Notes: generated from the letters alone by a model not told the origin. Shown: positions 1 to 8,911, counted from the stretch's first letter. The stretch is 64,000 nucleotides of DNA from Paraburkholderia kirstenboschensis (GCF_904848585.1 NZ_CAJHCR010000014.1:62001-126000); one strand, 5' to 3'. A program made the numbers and translations.

Positions 1-2
1 CC

Positions 3-884
3 TCTTCCGCCATCAGCGTCGATGCGGGAGAACTTCTCGTCGTGCCGCAAGGTGAAGCGCATCTCATGGGCAGTTCGCTCCAACTCGAACCGGCGCCCTC
101 CCACGAAATGCTGTCGCAGTATCTGGAAACCACGCCGGGCGATGTGATCAGGTTGAGCTACGGTGGCGGCGGCGAGAAAACGCGCCTCATTTGCGGCTTT
201 CTCGCCTGCGACGACACGCTGACCAATCCGGTGCTGTCGGCATTGCCTCGTATGTTCAAGATCGACATGCGCAACGACGCGAGATCCGCGTGGCTGGAGT
301 CATCGTTGAAACTCGCGGCTGTCGAAGCAGCCGAATGGCGCGTAGGCAGCGCGATTGTGCTCGGCCGTTTGTCCGAGCTGCTTTTCGTGGAGGCGGTACG
401 GCGTTGTGTCGATGCGCTGCCTGCGGATCGCAAAGGATGGCTGGCTGGCGTCAGCGATCGTTTCGTGGGGCGATCGCTCGCGTTAATGCATGCGCAACCG
501 GCGCATGGATGGACGGTCGATGAACTTGCGCGCAAAGCGGGCCTTTCGCGTTCGGCGCTTGCACAGCGCTTCACTCAATTGCTTGGCCAGCCACCAATGC
601 AATATCTGGCGCGCTGGCGTCTGCAAATAGCGGCACAGGCGTTACGTGACGGAGCGCAGCCGCTTACGGCTATCGCGGAACGAGTCGGCTATGAGTCGGA
701 GGCGGCGTTCAATCGCGCATTCAAGCGGGAATTCGGCTTGCCGCCCGCCAGTTGGCGACGCAGCCACTCGACGACGGACGGCCACGATTCGTTGTCCGAT
801 ACTGCCGATACCCGTTTTCTCTCAAGCGAACGTTCGGCCGACGTCGGCGGCAAGGCCGGCGTCAGCGGAATTTCTCCTCTATAA
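3..884 (+). CDS. AraC-family transcriptional regulator, cupin-type sensor domain (5' end outside window)
   Basis: The reading frame is open from base 3, and the first visible residues (SVDAGELLVVPQGEAH) are already inside the cupin_6-type sensor domain, so the true start lies left of the window and 293 residues are seen. The C-terminal ~100 residues form a double helix-turn-helix of AraC type: first helix pair around ELARKAGLSRSALAQRF, second around IAERVGYESEAAFNRAFKREFG. This cupin_6/AraC architecture is common in Burkholderiaceae and often controls a neighbouring oxidoreductase or efflux gene. Here the only neighbour seen is a convergent membrane protein, so the target is unknown. Confidence 0.9.
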   Translation, partial: SSAISVDAGELLVVPQGEAHLMGSSLQLEPAPSHEMLSQYLETTPGDVIRLSYGGGGEKTRLICGFLACDDTLTNPVLSALPRMFKIDMRNDARSAWLESSLKLAAVEAAEWRVGSAIVLGRLSELLFVEAVRRCVDALPADRKGWLAGVSDRFVGRSLALMHAQPAHGWTVDELARKAGLSRSALAQRFTQLLGQPPMQYLARWRLQIAAQALRDGAQPLTAIAERVGYESEAAFNRAFKREFGLPPASWRRSHSTTDGHDSLSDTADTRFLSSERSADVGGKAGVSGISPL

Positions 885-991
885 GGCGGTTCCGGGCGCG
901 GCGCAAGAAGATCATCCGGCCAATATCGAACGCCTCATGAAGCACATGCAGAGCGAGGGGCGTCGCGAGCATTGCCAGTTCTTTCAGCCGT

Positions 992-1567
992 TCAAGCGAC
1001 CTTGCGGCGCAGCCGGCGTGCATGGAGCCACAACCCGGAAACCAGATAATAGATTGCGCCCACCGCGGCGTAACCAGCGACGCGCGAGATAGCCGGGGGC
1101 ATCGACACACCGGCTTGCATGATGAAGTACGCGCCTGCCAGTGCCGATTGTCCGCCGCTGAGAACCATGGCCCATTGCGCAGAAGAGCGCTTCCAGCGGC
1201 GCAGCGCAGTTCCGAGTTGCAAGAGCCCTGACAGTATCGCCCACGCCCCGAAGACGCCAAGCACCCAGCTCATACTGGTTCTTAACGCCACAATGACTGC
1301 GATCGCCGTGATGACGCTGATGACAATGTTGATTGCCTGCGTGCGGCTTTCCGCCATGCCGCCGCTACGCGACATGTCGAAGTAATTGGCAAGCGCGTCC
1401 CATGCGGGATAAACAAACAGTAGAGCCGCTGTCGCCTCCGGTGAGCGTTGCCCGACCGAGAAAGCAAGCGCGACCCAAACCGCTGAAAACGCGGTCCGCA
1501 TAAAGTAGTAACGCGTTAGCCAGCGTTCTTCGCGAACGCTATCGGTATTCATGGGGTGTTCATTCAT
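992..1567 (-). CDS. DUF308/HdeD-like integral membrane protein
   Basis: A 191-residue protein with about six hydrophobic helices, for example AFSAVWVALAFSVG, INIVISVITAIAVIVAL and AAVGAIYYLVSGLWL, ending in a basic cytoplasmic tail (HARRLRRKVA). Length and helix pattern fit the DUF308 (HdeD-like) family of small inner-membrane proteins. The first ATG is kept because an AAGGAG Shine-Dalgarno sits five bases before it. A second ATG five codons on is possible. It is convergent with the AraC gene and has no obvious operon partner. The biochemical role is not known. Confidence 0.75.
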   Translation of the reverse strand: MNEHPMNTDSVREERWLTRYYFMRTAFSAVWVALAFSVGQRSPEATAALLFVYPAWDALANYFDMSRSGGMAESRTQAINIVISVITAIAVIVALRTSMSWVLGVFGAWAILSGLLQLGTALRRWKRSSAQWAMVLSGGQSALAGAYFIMQAGVSMPPAISRVAGYAAVGAIYYLVSGLWLHARRLRRKVA

Positions 1568-1646
1568 TGCGACTCCTTTTCTGATCTTCGCTACTGTGGC
1601 GGCTCGTCGGCGGTCATCATAGATAACGCTCGTTCGACAGTCCGAC

Positions 1647-2261
1647 TCACATTGGAGGCGCCAGCCCGTCCTTCTCTACGACAACCTGCAGCCCTTTGTA
1701 GGCGGCGCCTGCGCCGTGCGTTGCGACGACGAACACTTGCTTGCCCGTCGTCAGTTCGTCGCGTGTAGCGGGAATGAGCGTCACGACCGGCGCGTTCGCG
1801 GGCACCGTGACGGTGTTACTGCCGCCCTTGTACGAAAGCTTGAGGTCGCGACCGCTGGTACCCTGCACTACCGTATCTACGTTCGCGTTTGTCATCGAGC
1901 TATTCGCGCCCAGGTCCCATGAATAGTGACCCTCCGCAGTTCCGCGCGCGGCTTCGGGAAACACTAGGACCTCCTTCGCCACGAGCTTGCCGTCGGCGCC
2001 CGGCATCGCGGCGGCCCCGACGTAGGTGCCAGGCTTGATATCCGAAAGCTGTACGGCTTTCACGGCATTCAGGCCGGTTGAATTGTCTACTGCAATACTG
2101 ACCGTCTCGCCGCTGCGCCGGTGTACCTGTAGCATGCCGCCTGAATACGACTGGATGGTGCCCCTGATCCGTTCAGGCTTGTCCGCAGAGGGTTGAGCGA
2201 ACGAGGCGTTAGCGAGCGTGAGGACAATCGCCGGAATGACGAGTTGGAACCGGAAGGACAT
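1647..2261 (-). CDS. Exported protein of unknown function
   Basis: The start at 2261 gives 204 residues and places a clean signal peptide (MSFRFQLVIPAIVLTLANASFAQ) at the N-terminus; the frame stays open further upstream but without coding character. The mature part begins with a small beta-rich module (RIRGTIQSYSGGMLQVHRRSGETVSI) like the DUF5666/OB-like repeats of exported proteins, followed by a second beta-rich stretch ending VVVEKDGLAPPM. No catalytic motif is visible. It is divergent from the HD-GYP/LuxR gene across about 160 bases. Periplasmic location is inferred; function is unknown. Confidence 0.7.
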   Translation of the reverse strand: MSFRFQLVIPAIVLTLANASFAQPSADKPERIRGTIQSYSGGMLQVHRRSGETVSIAVDNSTGLNAVKAVQLSDIKPGTYVGAAAMPGADGKLVAKEVLVFPEAARGTAEGHYSWDLGANSSMTNANVDTVVQGTSGRDLKLSYKGGSNTVTVPANAPVVTLIPATRDELTTGKQVFVVATHGAGAAYKGLQVVVEKDGLAPPM

Positions 2262-2423
2262 GAATGCTCCGTATATGGTCGGGTCTGGTCGGTGGTAAAG
2301 ATCGCATGTCAGGATCGCATCCTGCCCTCTTCGGCGGCATCGGTCAGATGACCGACCCTCGCCAATCGCGCGATCGCATATAGTTATCAGTCGTTCCCAA
2401 AAGTGATTGTTCACGTGATCCCA

Positions 2424-3905
2424 ATGATCGACGACGATGCTAGCCACACGCCCCTGCGCGTGTTCGACTCGGTGAAGGCGCTCGCCTTCATCGGCGATCT
2501 GAGCATGGGCCAGCCAACCGACCATTCGCTGCGCACTGGATGGCTCGCGGCGCGCCTCGCGCAAGCCGCCGGCATCGACGCGACAGCATGCGACACCGTC
2601 CGCGAAGCGTCGATGCTGCGCTGGTCAGGCTGCACGGCGAACGCTGCGGGCTTCGCCGACGTTTTCGGCGACGACATCGCAAGCCGCGTTGCGATGCTCG
2701 AAGGTCGCGTTGACTGGATCGAGCCGCTCGAGGCGCTAGGCGGCGTCGCCGCGGTGCTCACGCCGCTCGCACAAATTCACTGTGAGGTGTCGGGAGAAAT
2801 CGCGCGCATGCTGGGCCTCGCGCGCGCAACCGAAACTGCGTTGCGCCACATCTTCGAAACGTGGGACGGCAGCGGGCTGCCCGCACATCTCGAGGGAGTG
2901 GCGGTGCCGGTTCCCGTGTACGTGGTCGCCCTCGCGGGCGATCTGGAGGTCTTCTCTCGCACGTATGGTATGGAACGGGCGCTCGGATCGATTGCACAAC
3001 GCGCCGACGCCCGCTACCCGGCGCGGCTCGTCGACACCGCCGCGCGCCATGCGCCCTCGTGGCTGACGGAACTGGATCAGCTGTCCCCTGCGGATCTCGA
3101 CGCCGCGCTGACGACGTCTCGAATGCAACAGACGACGTCGGCCGAATTGATCGCCGACGTTATCGATCTGAAGCTGCCGTGGATGACCGGCTTCTCGCGC
3201 GCAGTGGCCGCGACGGCAGCTGCAGGTTGTGCGCGGCTCGCGCAAGATGAAGCGGCGCAACGGCGCGTCTATCGCGCGGGGCTGATTCACGGTATCGGCC
3301 GCGCGGCGGTTCCCAACAATGTGTGGAACATGGCGAGAGGCTTGCCCCCGAGCGCCTGGGAAAAAGTGCGCCTCGTCCCTTATTGGACCTGGCGCGCGGG
3401 CCAGCAGGCCGGGGCGCTCGGCGAAGCGGCCGAACTTGCGTCGCATGCGTACGAACGCCTGGACGGTTCGGGCTATTTCCGTGCGGCGCGCGATCCTGCG
3501 TTATCGCTCGAGGCGCGTGTGCTGGCGGCGTCGGTGGCATGGGTCGCGTTGCGCTCGGCGCGTCCGTGGCGCGCGGCACTCTCCGCCGAAGCAGCCGCGA
3601 AGCAGTTGCGTGACGAGGCGGCAAGCGGCCGGTTGGACGGCCACGCGGTGGAGGCGCTGCTTGGTGACGGCACGGCCCTGGCTAGACGCGCAACGAGCAG
3701 GACGCCTCAAGGCGCACGCCTCTCTGCACGGGAGATCGACGTGCTGCGCGCCATTTCGCGGGGCGCGAGCAACAAGGAAGTCGCGCAGGAGTTGGCGCTC
3801 AGTCCGAGCACGGTGCGTACGCACGTGGAGAGCGTGTTTCGCAAGCTCGAATGCTCGACGCGCGCCGTAGCTACGCTTAGGGCATCGGCAATGGGCTTGC
3901 TATGA
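2424..3905 (+). CDS. HD-GYP-like protein fused to a C-terminal LuxR helix-turn-helix
   Basis: The protein has about 493 residues from the ATG at 2424; an in-frame GTG at 2403 is an alternative and neither has a good Shine-Dalgarno. Residues ~20-200 and ~250-400 look like HD-GYP halves: TWDGSGLP in the first, then LIHGIGR, ERLDGSGYF and SARPWRAALS in the second. The last ~65 residues are a LuxR/GerE domain (LSAREIDVLRAISRG, STVRTHVESVFRKL). Canonical HD-GYP has an HD dyad in LLHDIGK, but here it reads HG, and HHE is replaced by HAYE. Cyclic-di-GMP hydrolysis is therefore doubtful, and the domain may instead sense a ligand for the DNA-binding end. Similar HD/LuxR fusions are known in actinobacteria. 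Confidence 0.85.
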   Translation: MIDDDASHTPLRVFDSVKALAFIGDLSMGQPTDHSLRTGWLAARLAQAAGIDATACDTVREASMLRWSGCTANAAGFADVFGDDIASRVAMLEGRVDWIEPLEALGGVAAVLTPLAQIHCEVSGEIARMLGLARATETALRHIFETWDGSGLPAHLEGVAVPVPVYVVALAGDLEVFSRTYGMERALGSIAQRADARYPARLVDTAARHAPSWLTELDQLSPADLDAALTTSRMQQTTSAELIADVIDLKLPWMTGFSRAVAATAAAGCARLAQDEAAQRRVYRAGLIHGIGRAAVPNNVWNMARGLPPSAWEKVRLVPYWTWRAGQQAGALGEAAELASHAYERLDGSGYFRAARDPALSLEARVLAASVAWVALRSARPWRAALSAEAAAKQLRDEAASGRLDGHAVEALLGDGTALARRATSRTPQGARLSAREIDVLRAISRGASNKEVAQELALSPSTVRTHVESVFRKLECSTRAVATLRASAMGLL

Positions 3906-3934
3906 TCGCTCGACTCGCGCAGCGGCTCCGGCGC

Positions 3935-4276
3935 TCAATCAGGAGCTGCGGCTAGCACGATATCCGGCGCGCCTCCCGCCTGAACCATGATGTACACCAC
4001 GTCTTCTTCCGTCTCGTTCTTGACGTGATGAACGACGCCCGGATCGACATTGTGAAAGTCACGCACTTTTGTGCTCTTGACCAGCCCGTCGATTTTCGTC
4101 TCCACAGTCAGGACTCCGCGGACTACGAGAAAGCGATCACTGACATTGCTGTGGTGATGCCATTGTGTCTCGCCACCCGCGCGGACAGTCGTTTTAGCGA
4201 CGGTGTAGCCACTCTCCCGGAGCAAGGTTTGATATTCAACCTTGCTATTGGCAAGAGGAATGTCCTTATCGTCCAT
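3935..4276 (-). CDS. Small single-domain cupin protein
   Basis: A 113-residue protein with one cupin_2 barrel. The first metal-binding motif is visible as QWHHHSNVSDRFLVVRG and the second as VDPGVVHHVKNE. Such proteins are metal-binding epimerases, dioxygenases or sensors; nothing here decides which. It converges on the HD-GYP/LuxR gene with 29 bases between the stops. A 388-base stretch with no convincing gene lies upstream, so it is probably transcribed alone. Confidence 0.8.
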   Translation of the reverse strand: MDDKDIPLANSKVEYQTLLRESGYTVAKTTVRAGGETQWHHHSNVSDRFLVVRGVLTVETKIDGLVKSTKVRDFHNVDPGVVHHVKNETEEDVVYIMVQAGGAPDIVLAAAPD

Positions 4277-4664
4277 CCTGATGATCCCGCTGAAGAGTTA
4301 GAAGAGAAAAGTCAGCACGGTGACCCGGCCCCGCCTGTTAGTCCGGCAGCGTTGATCGAGTCGCGATGTCTAGCCGTGCGGGGTGTGTAGTCGCCCTGCT
4401 AGCTACAACCAACCTTGTTTCAGGGCAATTTCGAAAGCCCGTTCGCGAGTGGCTTGAAGAGAAGGATCGCATGTCGGCGGCCGCAACGGTACCGGTCAAA
4501 CGACCGATAGCCGAACCATGCGCGGCCCGTCTCTGCCGACAACAATGGGATGTTGTGTTCCCGACTTCTCGCCCCGTGTGGTTACAAAGCGTCTCGCCAT
4601 TCCACTTCGCGTGCAATTCCCGCATCGCCGTTTCCCCGACCTTCGAGCACGGACAGTCGCCCTT
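4277..4664. other. Intergenic stretch without a convincing gene
   Basis: This 388-base interval separates two minus-strand genes. Several overlapping frames are open on both strands, but none has a signal, motif or start site that stands out. On the minus strand a short segment ending ALKQGWL before a TAG (about 4400-4480) looks like a protein C-terminus, but an in-frame stop lies only about 30 codons upstream. It may be gene debris. The promoter of the cupin gene must lie near its left end. Confidence 0.4.
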
Positions 4665-5513
4665 CTAGCCCGGCGTCGGCCACTTTTCTTCAGCCTTGGC
4701 AAAAAGCTGGTTGAGTTCGTTGCCGCTCGCCGCATCTTTCGTGTATCCGAAGGTGCCGTGATCGCGTATCTCATGCGCGGCGCGCAAGAACGCGCCAAGT
4801 GCCGCGCGCGCCAGCGAGCCGCCGACACTCACGCGCCGCACGCCCATCGCGCGCAATTCGTCGACGCTGAGAAGGACGCCCTGCAAGCCCATCAACACGT
4901 TGACGGGACGGTTGAGCGCGCCGACCACCGCGGCAATTTCCTCACGCGTCTTGAGGCCTGGCGCGTACAGCACGTCGGCGCCGGCGTCCTGAAAGGCCTG
5001 CAAGCGGCGAATCGTGTCGTCGAGATCCGGACGGCCAACGAGGTAGTTCTCCGCGCGCGCGGTCAGCGTGAAAGGAAACGGCTGGGCGCGGGCCGCTTCG
5101 ACGGCGGCGCGCACGCGTTCGACAGCGGCCTGGAATGGGTAAATAGGTTCGTCGGCCCGGCCGGTCGCGTCTTCGATCGAGCCGCCCACCACGCCCGCCC
5201 GAGCCGCCTGGCGGATGGTTTCCGCGCAGTCTTCAGGCGCGTCGCCGAAACCGTTTTCCAGGTCGGCGCTGACCGGCAAATCGGTCGCGGCCGCAATTTC
5301 GGCGAGGTGGATCATCATCTGCGCGCGGCCCACGGCGCTATCCGGCAAGCCGCGCGAAAACGCGTAGCCGGCGCTGCTGGTCGCGAGCGCCTTGAAGCCG
5401 GCCAGCGCGAGCAACCGCGCCGAGCCGATGTCCCACGGGTTAGGAATAACGAACGCGTCCTGCGCTGTATGCAGCGCCTGGAATTGTGCTGCTTTTTCGG
5501 CTTGGGATGTCAT
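4665..5513 (-). CDS. Isocitrate lyase/PEP mutase family protein (oxaloacetate decarboxylase-like)
   Basis: A start at 5513 (MTSQAEKAAQF) gives 282 residues and the usual family N-terminus; the open frame upstream adds 11 non-conserved codons. The TIM-barrel landmarks are clear: FVIPNPWDIGSARLLA, TSSAGYAFSRGLPD, the metal-site stretch LPVSADLENGFGD, GGSIEDATG and LTARAENYLVGRPDLDDTI. The family contains 2-methylisocitrate lyase, PEP mutase and oxaloacetate decarboxylase-type enzymes acting on small oxo- or phospho-acids in the cytoplasm. The active-site loop does not carry the KKCGH signature of true isocitrate lyase, so a C-C lyase on a small 2-oxo acid is more likely. No pathway neighbours help. 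Confidence 0.85.
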   Translation of the reverse strand: MTSQAEKAAQFQALHTAQDAFVIPNPWDIGSARLLALAGFKALATSSAGYAFSRGLPDSAVGRAQMMIHLAEIAAATDLPVSADLENGFGDAPEDCAETIRQAARAGVVGGSIEDATGRADEPIYPFQAAVERVRAAVEAARAQPFPFTLTARAENYLVGRPDLDDTIRRLQAFQDAGADVLYAPGLKTREEIAAVVGALNRPVNVLMGLQGVLLSVDELRAMGVRRVSVGGSLARAALGAFLRAAHEIRDHGTFGYTKDAASGNELNQLFAKAEEKWPTPG

Positions 5514-5642
5514 CGCGGTGCCATTGGAGAAGCGCCGCGCCGGCACAAGATGCCGGCCCTGCGGCGTGGGTTGCGCGGAAGTTTCAATGCGCGGCGAACG
5601 ATGCAGGGCAGCATCGCGCGCCGCCAGTTGCCGATGCCCCGC

Positions 5643-6068
5643 TCAGGTTTCGAGCTTCGCATCCATCGTGATGGTGGCGTTCAGCACCTTCGACACCGGA
5701 CAACCCGCCTTGGCGTCCGCGGTGGCTTTGTCGAACGCCGCCTTGTCGCCGCCGGGAATTTTCACCGCTACGTCCAGATGCACGGCGGTAATCGTGAAGC
5801 CGCCGCCGTCTTTGTCGAGGGTGACCGTTGCAGTGGTACCGATGCGTTCCGGCGAGATTCCCGCCTTGCCCAGTTCCGCCGACAGCGCCATCGAAAAGCA
5901 GCCCGCGTGCGCAGCCGCGATCAGCTCTTCCGGATTCGTGCCGATGCCGTCCGCGAAACGCGTGGAAAACGAATATTGAGTCTCCTTGAGGACGCCGCTG
6001 TCGGTGGAAATGGAGCCCTTGCCGTCCTGCAGACCGCCTTGCCAGACTGCTGATGCCTTGCGCTTCAT
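5643..6068 (-). CDS. osmC: OsmC-family organic hydroperoxide reductase
   Basis: A 141-residue protein with the full OsmC fold: TNPEELIAAAHAGCFSM holds the first redox cysteine (Cys57) and AKAGCPVSKVL the second (Cys123). In this family the two thiols reduce organic hydroperoxides, usually with lipoyl proteins as electron donors, in the cytoplasm. A GGAGAG Shine-Dalgarno precedes the ATG at 6068. It lies 129 bases downstream of the start of the PEP-mutase family gene on the same strand, so co-transcription is possible but not shown. Confidence 0.92.
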   Translation of the reverse strand: MKRKASAVWQGGLQDGKGSISTDSGVLKETQYSFSTRFADGIGTNPEELIAAAHAGCFSMALSAELGKAGISPERIGTTATVTLDKDGGGFTITAVHLDVAVKIPGGDKAAFDKATADAKAGCPVSKVLNATITMDAKLET

Positions 6069-6280
6069 CGTTCTCTCCTGTTTTGCCCTGCTTCACGCGC
6101 TGCACGACTGATAGCGATGCCCGCCGCAACGGTCCAGCCCGAATGTTCCGCGGCTTTGGCATGGGTCGCGAGTGCGGCGCTGCGTGACAGGCGCGGACGT
6201 GGACCGACCTTCATCATAGGCGCTTCCGTGTGCCAATGCCGTGACGGTGACATGCGCCGCCATGCCGCGACCGTTGCAGG

Positions 6281-6391
6281 TTACTCGGCGAACGGAAAGC
6301 TTTGCTGGCCGACGGCGCTCATGCCGAACACGTTCAGCGTCATCGCGACGAGCGCGTAGTAGCCGAGAAGCCGAACGAGGTTGCTCACCAC
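6281..6391 (-). CDS. Possible 36-residue membrane micro-protein
   Basis: In the 534-base gap between osmC and the RpiR gene the minus strand carries a GTG-started frame ending in TAA that encodes LVRLLGYYALVAMTLNVFGM followed by a short polar tail. It is strongly hydrophobic with one likely transmembrane helix and is in a different frame from the longer opposite and overlapping frames. There is no clear Shine-Dalgarno, and an in-frame TGA lies about 18 codons upstream. It could be a real micro-protein or the tail of a decayed membrane gene. The rest of the gap shows nothing else I can support. Confidence 0.3.
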   Translation of the reverse strand: MVSNLVRLLGYYALVAMTLNVFGMSAVGQQSFPFAE

Positions 6392-6602
6392 CTTGCGCCC
6401 GAAACGCTCGACCGCCTTTGCCGAGAAACGGTCCGTTCAGATTGCCGCGCGGACCGGACAAAATCTCGTCGGGAACGGCCTTGAATCGGGGCAAACGCTC
6501 GGTTATTGTCGGTCTCGCAAGTCGACGGTGAATGGCTCCGATGGTCGACGGTGGATAGCGGCATGCGCTGGCTACCACTGGCGATTTCACAAAGGGCTTA
6601 CA

Positions 6603-7457
6603 TCAAGGCACGTACGCGCCTTTCGCATGCAGCGACTGCTCGGCAATGCTCAACTGTTCGACGGCGTCCGCGCCTTCTAGTGCGAGCAGATGCGCAACGA
6701 GCGATTCAGCGATCGCCGTGGCCGCGACCAGCGATGGGAAGAAAGACGGGCTCTCGTGCGAGAAGATCAGCACCTTGTCCGCGTTCAGTGCGATCGGCGA
6801 AACGGCGCTGTCGGTAATGGCAACGAGCTTGCTGCCTTTTTCGAGCGCGGCTTCCGCGACGCGCACGGCTTCGACCGAATATGGCGCGAAGCTGATGACA
6901 ATGGTGGCGCTATCGCGCTCCACCGTGCGCAGTTGCATTTCGAGCGTGCCGGCCTCGCCGTTGAGCAGCGACGCTGACGAGCGGAACAACCGGTAGCCGT
7001 ACAGGAGCCCAAACGCGACCGGATAGCACGAGCGGAACCCCGCCACATGAACATGCGGCGCGCGCCGCAGCAGTCGCGCCGCCTCCACGATCACGCGGCC
7101 GTTGTGTGCCGCGGTGACTTCCAGATTGTGTTGCTGTGCGACGAGAAGATCGTTGGCCAGCGCGTCCTTCGATTTGACTAGCGAGCGAGCCCGGCTCGTG
7201 AGCGGTTCGGGCCGCGTGCGCACGCGCGCGACAAACAGGTTGCGCAGTTCGTTCCAGCCGGGAAAGCCGAGTTGCTGTGACAGACGCACGAGAGACGCTG
7301 GTTGCACTTGCGCACGCTCGGCAACCTTGCGCATTGACGAGACCGCGACCTCGTCCGGATGGTCGAGCAGGAATCCCGCGCCCATCTGGAATTGCGGACT
7401 CAGTTCGGAGAAGCGCGCCCGGATCAGGGCGGCGAGCTGGTCGAAACTGTCTGGCAT
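6603..7457 (-). CDS. RpiR/MurR-family transcriptional regulator
   Basis: The start at 7457 (MPDSFDQLAALIRARF) gives 284 residues. Residues 1-77 are the HTH_6 DNA-binding domain (SSMRKVAERAQVQPASLVRLSQQLGFPGWNELRNLF). Residues ~120-250 are a SIS sugar-phosphate-binding domain (HVHVAGFRSCYPVAFGLL, ATIVISFAPYSVEAVRVAEAA, VAITDSAVSPIA). Family members sense phosphorylated sugars or amino-sugar derivatives. The usual sugar-catabolic partner is absent here, since the nearest genes are osmC and the copper operon, so it either acts at a distance or controls itself. Confidence 0.9.
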   Translation of the reverse strand: MPDSFDQLAALIRARFSELSPQFQMGAGFLLDHPDEVAVSSMRKVAERAQVQPASLVRLSQQLGFPGWNELRNLFVARVRTRPEPLTSRARSLVKSKDALANDLLVAQQHNLEVTAAHNGRVIVEAARLLRRAPHVHVAGFRSCYPVAFGLLYGYRLFRSSASLLNGEAGTLEMQLRTVERDSATIVISFAPYSVEAVRVAEAALEKGSKLVAITDSAVSPIALNADKVLIFSHESPSFFPSLVAATAIAESLVAHLLALEGADAVEQLSIAEQSLHAKGAYVP

Positions 7458-7831
7458 GCGATGGCCCCGAGCAGAGTTGAGAGAGTGGGAGGCGTGACAA
7501 CAAATGTTACCACTGAGGTCTCTGTACTTCGTCGTCGTGGCGGAGGCCGTCGCCGCTGCGTTGACACGCAGCTTGAGCCCACGTTTCTTGCCGCCAGTGT
7601 GCGCATCGATGTCAGCGGTCGTTAGACGGTGTTCTGCCATCCAGCTCCTGATCTTCTTGATAACAGCGCTCGACTTTTTCGAGAGCAGCGCGTCGGCTTG
7701 CGCCTGCAGTCTCTAGATACTTGCTTGCAAGGATTCCAAGGTCGCCATTCGGTGTTTCGCGCCAGTGCTGTAAGCCAAATGGTTCTCTCGCCGGACCTTG
7801 GCTACGGAGAATTGCAGTGAACAATCACACA
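7458..7831. other. Intergenic stretch, probable rpiR-type upstream region
   Basis: This interval lies between the start of the RpiR-type gene and the terminator of the copper operon. A minus-strand frame of 70 codons (7612-7824) begins with TTG, has no Shine-Dalgarno and no recognisable domain, and I do not call it. No repeat or RNA structure stands out. Confidence 0.4.
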
Positions 7832-7864
7832 TAAAAAAGAGGACCCGGTTTTGCGCGGGTCCCC
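7832..7864 (-). terminator. Rho-independent terminator of the copper operon
   Basis: Read on the minus strand, a GC-rich stem (GGACCCG paired with CGGGTCC, loop about 8 bases) is followed directly by a run of six T after CC-T-C. It lies about 105 bases beyond the copD stop and is correctly oriented to end the minus-strand copper operon. Confidence 0.85.
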
Positions 7865-7969
7865 GTAAAAGATGGCCAATGCCTCAGGTGGGTAAAGACA
7901 AGAATCTGTCTTCATGGACAACCAGCGGCGACCATCTGCGTGGACATTGCCTGCAGGACTGGTTGCCCC

Positions 7970-8911
7970 TCACATGGTCCCTGGCAAAGGACTGGAGACC
8001 AGAACGGCGGCAGCGACCAGCACACCAGCCAGTACGACGGACTCGACATGCAGAACAGCGGCAAACCGTTTCAACCGAGGAACGGCGACTTCCGGGCGGG
8101 CGTCTCCTAACGAGGCGAGCAGTCGCGGCATCTCGATAAAGCGGTTATGTCCGCCGAGCGCGGCGGCGATGAGCACGAGCGCGAATTTGAGCAGCAGCAC
8201 CTGACCGTACACAGACGTCATGAGGCTCTCTGGCGTATCCACACCGCGCCACCCACTGTATCCGCCGGTGACGAAAAGAATAACCAGCGCGAGCGTGGCG
8301 GCATCGGAGAGCGACTGAACGAACGCCACGCTGTTCGCCCGCTCCGGGACGGGCGCGTCGAACATGCGTGGCAGAACGACATACGTTGTCACGAGGACAA
8401 GTCCGACCCATATGCTGATGGCGAGCAGATGTATCCAGTCGACCCACACGGGAAGACTCAGCACGCCCGCATCGACGGGATGACCGGCGTGGCTGCGTGA
8501 CAATGCAACTCCCGCAAGCGCGAGCCAGATTGCCGGCTTGAAGCGTATCGGACGTGCAGACTGCGCGAGCGACAGAATCATCACTATCAGCAAGAAGCCT
8601 GCGCCTGCCAGCCAGGCGTAGCCAAAGCCGGTTTCCATCAGCATCGAGCGGACAGCGGGTCCTGCGTCCGCGAGCGTTGATTCGCTCATCTGTGCGCAAT
8701 GAATCCAGAACGCAATGGTACTGGCGACAAGCGCAGTGAACGAACCGATGCGCAAGGTGAGAAGCAAATGCCCGCTGACCCTGGTCTGCCATCGCGATGT
8801 GCTGCGAGCCAGCCACGTGTCACACAGCAATGCGCCCACAAGAATGGTAAAACTGACGTTCTGGAACGCCACGAACGCCAGCCGCAGAACACCGAGGAAA
8901 CCGTCGTTCAT
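7970..8911 (-). CDS. copD: CopD-family inner-membrane copper resistance protein
   Basis: A 313-residue polytopic protein with about eight transmembrane helices and the CopD signature region (DAGVLSLPVWVDWIHLLAISIWVGLVLVTTY, with the conserved W-x-H). CopD works with periplasmic CopC, probably taking copper across the inner membrane or handing it to cuproproteins. Its ATG shares one base with the copC stop (TGATG), so the two are translationally coupled. It is the last gene of the copper operon and a rho-independent terminator follows. Confidence 0.92.
   Translation of the reverse strand: MNDGFLGVLRLAFVAFQNVSFTILVGALLCDTWLARSTSRWQTRVSGHLLLTLRIGSFTALVASTIAFWIHCAQMSESTLADAGPAVRSMLMETGFGYAWLAGAGFLLIVMILSLAQSARPIRFKPAIWLALAGVALSRSHAGHPVDAGVLSLPVWVDWIHLLAISIWVGLVLVTTYVVLPRMFDAPVPERANSVAFVQSLSDAATLALVILFVTGGYSGWRGVDTPESLMTSVYGQVLLLKFALVLIAAALGGHNRFIEMPRLLASLGDARPEVAVPRLKRFAAVLHVESVVLAGVLVAAAVLVSSPLPGTM

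Noticed and set aside
4518-6053. Plus-strand open frame of 511 codons across the PEP-mutase and osmC genes
   Set aside because: It crosses two well-supported minus-strand genes and their intergenic region and has an Arg-rich composition without a domain.
7612-7824. Minus-strand 70-codon frame between the RpiR-type gene and the copper operon terminator
   Set aside because: It begins with TTG, has no Shine-Dalgarno and no recognisable pattern; conservation would be needed to accept it.
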